Source: Nocardia amamiensis | Lineage (GTDB): Bacteria; Actinomycetota; Actinomycetes; Mycobacteriales; Mycobacteriaceae | Assembly (NCBI RefSeq): GCF_015477605.1 | Contig: NZ_JADLQX010000009.1 | Span: 1-64,000, forward strand | Length of the DNA: 64,000 bases | Direction of reading: 5' to 3' | Part shown: positions 60,552 through 64,000 of the stretch, piece by piece | How positions within the stretch are numbered: position 1 is the stretch's first letter | Layout: every line of letters begins with the position of its first letter | Made by a program: the position numbers and the translations under genes | The notes under the pieces: generated by a model | Told to the model about the DNA's origin: nothing | Databases searched by the model: none | What the model saw: the letters and a program-made list of their open reading frames with translations, nothing else

Positions 60552-61757
60552 ATGTCGAACGTTTCCACGGCCCAGGCCACCACCGCGCGCGAACCCGGGC
60601 GTTCGAAGACCGGTCTCGTCCAGCCGCTCGGCGCGGGCGCGGTGACGGCGCTGGTGGGTTTCACCAGCTCGTTCGCCGTTCTACTGAGCGGGCTCACCGC
60701 AGTGGGGGCCAGTGCGGCACAGGCGGCGTCGGGTCTGCTCGCGGTGTGCGTCACGCAGGCGATCGGCATGATGCTGCTGAGTTACCGGTATCGGATGCCG
60801 ATCACGCTGGCCTGGTCCACGCCGGGGGCGGCGCTGCTGGCGGGCACGGGGGCCGTGGTGGGCGGGTGGCCCGCGGCGATCGGCGCGTTCGTGGTGACCG
60901 GGGTGTTGATCGTGATCACCGGACTGTGGCAGCGGCTCGGCGCACTGGTGGCCGCGATCCCGGTGGATATAGCGCAGGCCATGCTGGCCGGAGTGCTGCT
61001 GCCGCTGTGCCTGGCTCCGGTGCGGGCGGCGCAGACCAGCCCGGCGGTGGTGGTTCCGGTGATCTTGGTCTGGCTTGTGCTGCAACGGTATGCCCGGCGC
61101 TGGGCTGTGATCGCGGCCTTCGCCACCGCGGCGGCCGGCGCCGCGATCAGCATCGCCGTCCAGCACAAGCCGCTCGACCTCGCCGCTATGGTTCCGTCGT
61201 TGGAACTGACTCTGCCGCATTGGAGTTGGCAGGCGCTGATCGGCGTCGCGATCCCGCTCTACGTCGTGACCATGGCGTCGCAGAACATTCCCGGCACCGC
61301 GGTGCTGGCCTCGTTCGACTACCGGCTTCCGTGGCGCGCCGCGATGAGCGTCACCGGCCTCGGCACCGTCATCGGGGCGCCCGCCGGTGGGCACGCGATC
61401 AATCTCGCCGCGATCAGCGCCGCGCTGTCGGCGGCGCCCGCCGCGCATCCGGACCCGAAGCGACGTTGGATCGCGGCGTTCACCGCGGGCGTGACGTATT
61501 TACTGCTCGCGCTGGGCTCCGCCGCTCTGGTGACCCTGGTCGCGGCCGCTCCGGCGGGCACGCTGGAGACCGTCGCCGGCCTGGCCCTGATCGGAACACT
61601 CGCCGCGGCGCTCAGCGCCGCACTGAGCGCAGGCGAACACCGAGAAGCCGGAGTAGTCACCTTCGTGATCGCCGCGTCCGGCGTCGGCTTCGCTGGAATC
61701 GGCGCGGCGTTCTGGGCCTTGCTCGCCGGTCTGGTGGTGCGCAAAGTGCTGCGCTAG
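60552..61757 (+). CDS. BenE family benzoate/H+ symporter-like permease
   Basis: 401 residues with about twelve transmembrane helices. Signatures of the BenE family: TPGAALLAGTGAVVGGWPAAIGAF, VIPLYVVTMASQNIPGTAVLASF-type (here VAIPLYVVTMASQNIPG), and GAPAGGHAINLAAISAAL. The family imports benzoate or related aromatic acids with protons; the substrate here is not known and no aromatic degradation genes are adjacent. ATG at 60552 is preferred; the frame is open from 60345 but that part does not look like protein. Confidence 0.9.
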   Translation: MSNVSTAQATTAREPGRSKTGLVQPLGAGAVTALVGFTSSFAVLLSGLTAVGASAAQAASGLLAVCVTQAIGMMLLSYRYRMPITLAWSTPGAALLAGTGAVVGGWPAAIGAFVVTGVLIVITGLWQRLGALVAAIPVDIAQAMLAGVLLPLCLAPVRAAQTSPAVVVPVILVWLVLQRYARRWAVIAAFATAAAGAAISIAVQHKPLDLAAMVPSLELTLPHWSWQALIGVAIPLYVVTMASQNIPGTAVLASFDYRLPWRAAMSVTGLGTVIGAPAGGHAINLAAISAALSAAPAAHPDPKRRWIAAFTAGVTYLLLALGSAALVTLVAAAPAGTLETVAGLALIGTLAAALSAALSAGEHREAGVVTFVIAASGVGFAGIGAAFWALLAGLVVRKVLR

Positions 61758-61821
61758 ACGCCGAACGCCGCGCCCGAAGCACCGCCAGCCCGGACCTGTC
61801 GACAGCACATACCGCGCTAGG

Positions 61822-61962
61822 TGCGGCGTTCCGGCGAGCACCGGAAAGCCGGAGCCGTCACCGTCGTCCGTGCGGGCAATGCATTGGCTTCGCCGGGAGC
61901 GGCACTGCGTTGTGGTGCATTCCTCGCCCGGTGCTGGGCGAAGTGCGGCGTTGGATGCACAT
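61822..61962 (+). pseudogene. Decayed second copy of a BenE gene 3' end
   Basis: The segment is a degraded duplicate of the end of the intact BenE gene. In one frame it codes SGEHRKAGAVTVV, matching AGEHREAGVVTFV of the intact protein; after a frameshift the next frame codes GFAGSGTALW, matching GFAGIGAAFW, then GEVRRWM against VVRKVLR. No more of the gene is present. It is probably the remnant of a tandem duplication or of a deleted paralogue. Confidence 0.75.
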
Positions 61963-62013
61963 CTGATGCCGGAGAATCGAGTGCCCGGCCCTCGACGGCC
62001 CCGGTGGACCCCG

Positions 62014-62820
62014 CTACGGCTGGAGGGCGGCTTGGAATCGGCGCATGCCGTCGATCCAGCGGTCGTAGTCGGAGCCCTTGTGCCGGTACATCTTCAGCAC
62101 CTCGGGATGCGGGAGGATCAGGAAGTGCTCGTCGGCGACGCCGGTGAGGACGATGTCGGCGACATCGTCCGGGGACAGCACCGCGCCCGAGCTGGTGACG
62201 GCTTTCATCGCGAGCTCGGCCGCGGCGGCGTGTTCCGGTGGCACGAGTCCGCCGTGCAGCAACTGGGTGTCCACGCCCATCGGGCACACGCAGCTGACCC
62301 GGACCCCTCGGTCGCCGTAGGTGACCGACAGCCACTCGGCGAAACCGACGGCCGCGTGCTTGGACACCGCGTAGGGCGCCGAACCGAGCTGGGTGAGCAG
62401 GCCCGCCGCCGACGCCGTGCTCACGAAGTAACCGCCGCCGCGCTCCAGCCAGCCGGGCACCAGCAGCCGTGCGGCACGGACATGGGCCAGCACGTTGACC
62501 TCGAGCGCGGCCGCCCACTGCTGATCGGTGCTGTCCAGACCCGCGCCGCCGCCGATCCCCGCGTTCGCGAAATAGAAATCCACCGGTCCGAACTCGGCCT
62601 CGGCACGCTCGATCAGCCTGCGGATCACCGCCTCGTCGGCCACGTCGCCACCGACCGCGACCGCGTCCGCGCCGAGCGATTCCGCGACCCCCGCCACGCT
62701 CACCCCGTCGAGGTCCGCGAGCACCACCCGCGCCCCACCCGCGACGAGCCGACTGGCCAACGCCGCCCCGATCCCAGCACCCGCCCCTGTGACGATGGCA
62801 ACTTTGCCCACAATCTCCAT
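62014..62820 (-). CDS. SDR family oxidoreductase
   Basis: 268-residue classical short-chain dehydrogenase. Cofactor motif VTGAGAGIGAAL (TGxxxGxG), NAGI near residue 83, and the catalytic YAVSK (about residues 152-156) with the preceding Ser (VSTASAAG). The C-terminal part ending WIDGMRRFQAALQP is similar to other actinobacterial SDRs of unknown substrate. Start ATG at 62820. Confidence 0.93.
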   Translation of the reverse strand: MEIVGKVAIVTGAGAGIGAALASRLVAGGARVVLADLDGVSVAGVAESLGADAVAVGGDVADEAVIRRLIERAEAEFGPVDFYFANAGIGGGAGLDSTDQQWAAALEVNVLAHVRAARLLVPGWLERGGGYFVSTASAAGLLTQLGSAPYAVSKHAAVGFAEWLSVTYGDRGVRVSCVCPMGVDTQLLHGGLVPPEHAAAAELAMKAVTSSGAVLSPDDVADIVLTGVADEHFLILPHPEVLKMYRHKGSDYDRWIDGMRRFQAALQP

Positions 62821-63197
62821 CCCCTCACCCTAGGCGGCTGCCACACCCCTGTCCGCCCGACGCGAACTACGGACCGGCTACCTCCGACCTCACCCGATAC
62901 GCGGCCACCTGATCCATCACTCCGCCCGACGCAGGGCGGCTGTAGAGCGACTGCATCCGCCGCCTGACGCTGCCGCCCAAGCGTCCCGCTAAACCCGACG
63001 CAGCACGGGGACCGGCCGAGTCCGACCACGCCCATCACGCGACCCCGGAGCCTCGACTCGCCTGGCCGCGAGCCACAGATCGACTACATCGAACGGCAGC
63101 CATACGCCGCCGGCTCAGCCGTCGCGTTCCACCGTGCGCGGCTTCCCGTCGTCGCTCATATGGCCACCTCGAACGTCGCACTCGATGTCGAGAACAT
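62821..63197. other. Intergenic region without a recognised gene
   Basis: 377 bases between the SDR start and the Lrp-type regulator stop. Open frames on both strands are low-complexity; nothing was recognised. Confidence 0.5.
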
Positions 63198-63689
63198 TCA
63201 GCTCGAATTCGCCAGGCGATCCAACAGCGGCGCGGTACGCGGGCCGACCAGCTCGCGCATCACCAGCGCCATGTTGGTCCGCTCGACGCCGGGGATCTTG
63301 AGGATCTGCCCCGCGATGCGATACAGGTCATCGGCGTCCTGCGCGACCACCCGCACCGTGAGGTCGGTGAGCCCCGTCATGCCGCACACCTCGGTCACCT
63401 CGGGTACCTCGGCGAGTTCGTCGACCACCGAATCCAACCGGTGCTGATCCACGACGACCGCGACGAACGCCGCGAGCGGATAACCGAGCGCGCGCGGCTC
63501 CACGCGGCGCTCGAAGCTGCCGAGGACGCCACCTGCCTCCCAGCGGGACAGCCGAGCCTGCACGGTATTGCGGGACAGGCCGAGCCGGGCGGCCAGCTCG
63601 ACGCCCGTCGCCCTGGGATTGGCGACCAGCTCCAGCAACAGCCTGGCGTCGGTGGCGTCCAGGGTCACGCCGACGTTTTCTCTGGTCAT
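63198..63689 (-). CDS. Lrp/AsnC family transcriptional regulator
   Basis: 163 residues: N-terminal helix-turn-helix (LDATDARLLLELVANPRATG, LAARLGLSRNTVQARLSRWE) and C-terminal RAM ligand-binding domain (VVDELAEVPEVTEVCGMTG, GIPGVERTNMALVMRE-like end). ATG at 63689. It is divergent from the 2-oxoacid dehydrogenase E1 alpha gene (137-base gap), which it probably regulates in response to an amino or keto acid. Confidence 0.93.
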   Translation of the reverse strand: MTRENVGVTLDATDARLLLELVANPRATGVELAARLGLSRNTVQARLSRWEAGGVLGSFERRVEPRALGYPLAAFVAVVVDQHRLDSVVDELAEVPEVTEVCGMTGLTDLTVRVVAQDADDLYRIAGQILKIPGVERTNMALVMRELVGPRTAPLLDRLANSS

Positions 63690-63826
63690 ACAACGCAGTA
63701 TGACACCAATCGAGGGGGAAGAATTGAGCATTCTGCCCATTCGTCTGTCAAGCACTTGCGCAGTTCGCGTTCTGGGGGATGCTGTGAGATAGAACACATT
63801 CCTGTGGCGCGATGGGGTGAGCACCG

Positions 63827-64000
63827 ATGACGGGCAAGTCCGAGTTTCCGGTCCAATTGGTACAGCCGGATGGTCGCCGTGTGCTCGACCCCGAGCATGC
63901 CGCACTGGTCGCCGACGTCGGCCCCGAACAGCTGCGCGAACTGTACGAGGACATGGTCGTCACACGAAGGATCGACACCGAGGCCACCGCGCTGCAACGG
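63827..64000 (+). CDS. 2-Oxoacid dehydrogenase E1 alpha subunit (N-terminus; partial)
   Basis: The first 58 codons run off the window edge: LVQPDGRRVLDPEHAALVADVGPEQLRELYEDMVVTRRIDTEATALQR is the typical start of thiamine-diphosphate E1 alpha subunits (PdhA/BkdA type), shown here only by its two ends; the RELYEDMVVTRRIDTEA block is the key part. Divergent pairing with an Lrp-type regulator is usual for branched-chain or pyruvate dehydrogenase operons in Mycobacteriales; which substrate cannot be told. Start ATG at 63827. Confidence 0.85.
   Translation, partial: MTGKSEFPVQLVQPDGRRVLDPEHAALVADVGPEQLRELYEDMVVTRRIDTEATALQR

Noticed and set aside
60314..61966. 550-codon plus-strand frame across the BenE gene
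   Set aside because: It is a different frame from the permease; only its final part, the decayed duplicate, carries meaning.

Overview
The window is about 64 kb of GC-rich actinobacterial chromosome, most probably Nocardia or a close relative in the Mycobacteriales. Evidence: high GC with G/C-ending third positions, frequent GTG/TTG starts, Rho with a long repetitive N-terminal insert, an IdeR/DtxR-type iron box, MurA with Asp at the fosfomycin-target position, an IcmF-type mutase, and the gene order of the first 25 kb. From memory, that order matches the M. tuberculosis stretch argS-lysA-hom-thrC-thrB-rho-rpmE-prfA-prmC-sua5-wecA-atpI-atpBEFHAGDC-DUF2550-cobalamin adenosyltransferase-murA-16S rRNA, with atpH unfused here.

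Layout. 1-625: 5' end of a 16S gene (minus strand) with its leader, boxA and promoter. 626-25,223: conserved minus-strand core block (murA, cobalamin adenosyltransferase, ATP synthase, wecA/sua5/prmC/prfA/rpmE, rho, the aspartate-family amino-acid operon argS-lysA-hom-thrC-thrB). 25,316-27,081: plus-strand DUF3105 and DUF305 envelope proteins, then tRNA-Arg. 27,259-34,510: accessory region (secreted hydrolase, endolysin-like amidase, L,D-transpeptidase, small unknowns, SnoaL-like protein with a palindromic operator, Tat-exported metallophosphoesterase). 34,635-38,262: three-gene iron ABC importer behind an IdeR-like box. 38,361-41,069: tRNA-Cys, MarR regulator, Hsp70-like protein, DJ-1/PfpI protein. 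41,415-46,971: valine catabolic operon mmsA-acyl-CoA dehydrogenase-HIBYL-CoA hydrolase-mmsB-echA. 48,398-51,616: IcmF, which shares an operator-like site with the mmsA promoter. 51,638-61,757: Dabb protein/TetR pair, amidohydrolase, helical-backbone metal receptor, SWIM/SNF2 pair, unknown, rhodanese, BenE-type permease. 62,014-64,000: SDR, Lrp-type regulator and the start of a 2-oxoacid dehydrogenase E1 alpha gene.

Themes. Valine/isobutyrate breakdown (mmsA operon) and IcmF appear to be co-regulated through a common 21-bp motif, and the PduO-type adenosyltransferase near the start could supply IcmF's cofactor. The most unusual signal is a set of short dispersed repeats. One family forms small, translationally coupled reading frames or N-terminal extensions at operon junctions (before lysA, before the HIBYL-CoA hydrolase, before thrB). 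A second gives near-identical N-terminal extensions to ThrC and an enoyl-CoA hydratase. A third is a 55-bp element bounded by GAGTGGCACA inverted repeats, beside tRNA-Cys and beside a membrane-protein gene. A decayed duplicate of the 3' end of the BenE gene lies just downstream of the intact copy. No CRISPR array, insertion sequence or complete prophage was seen.
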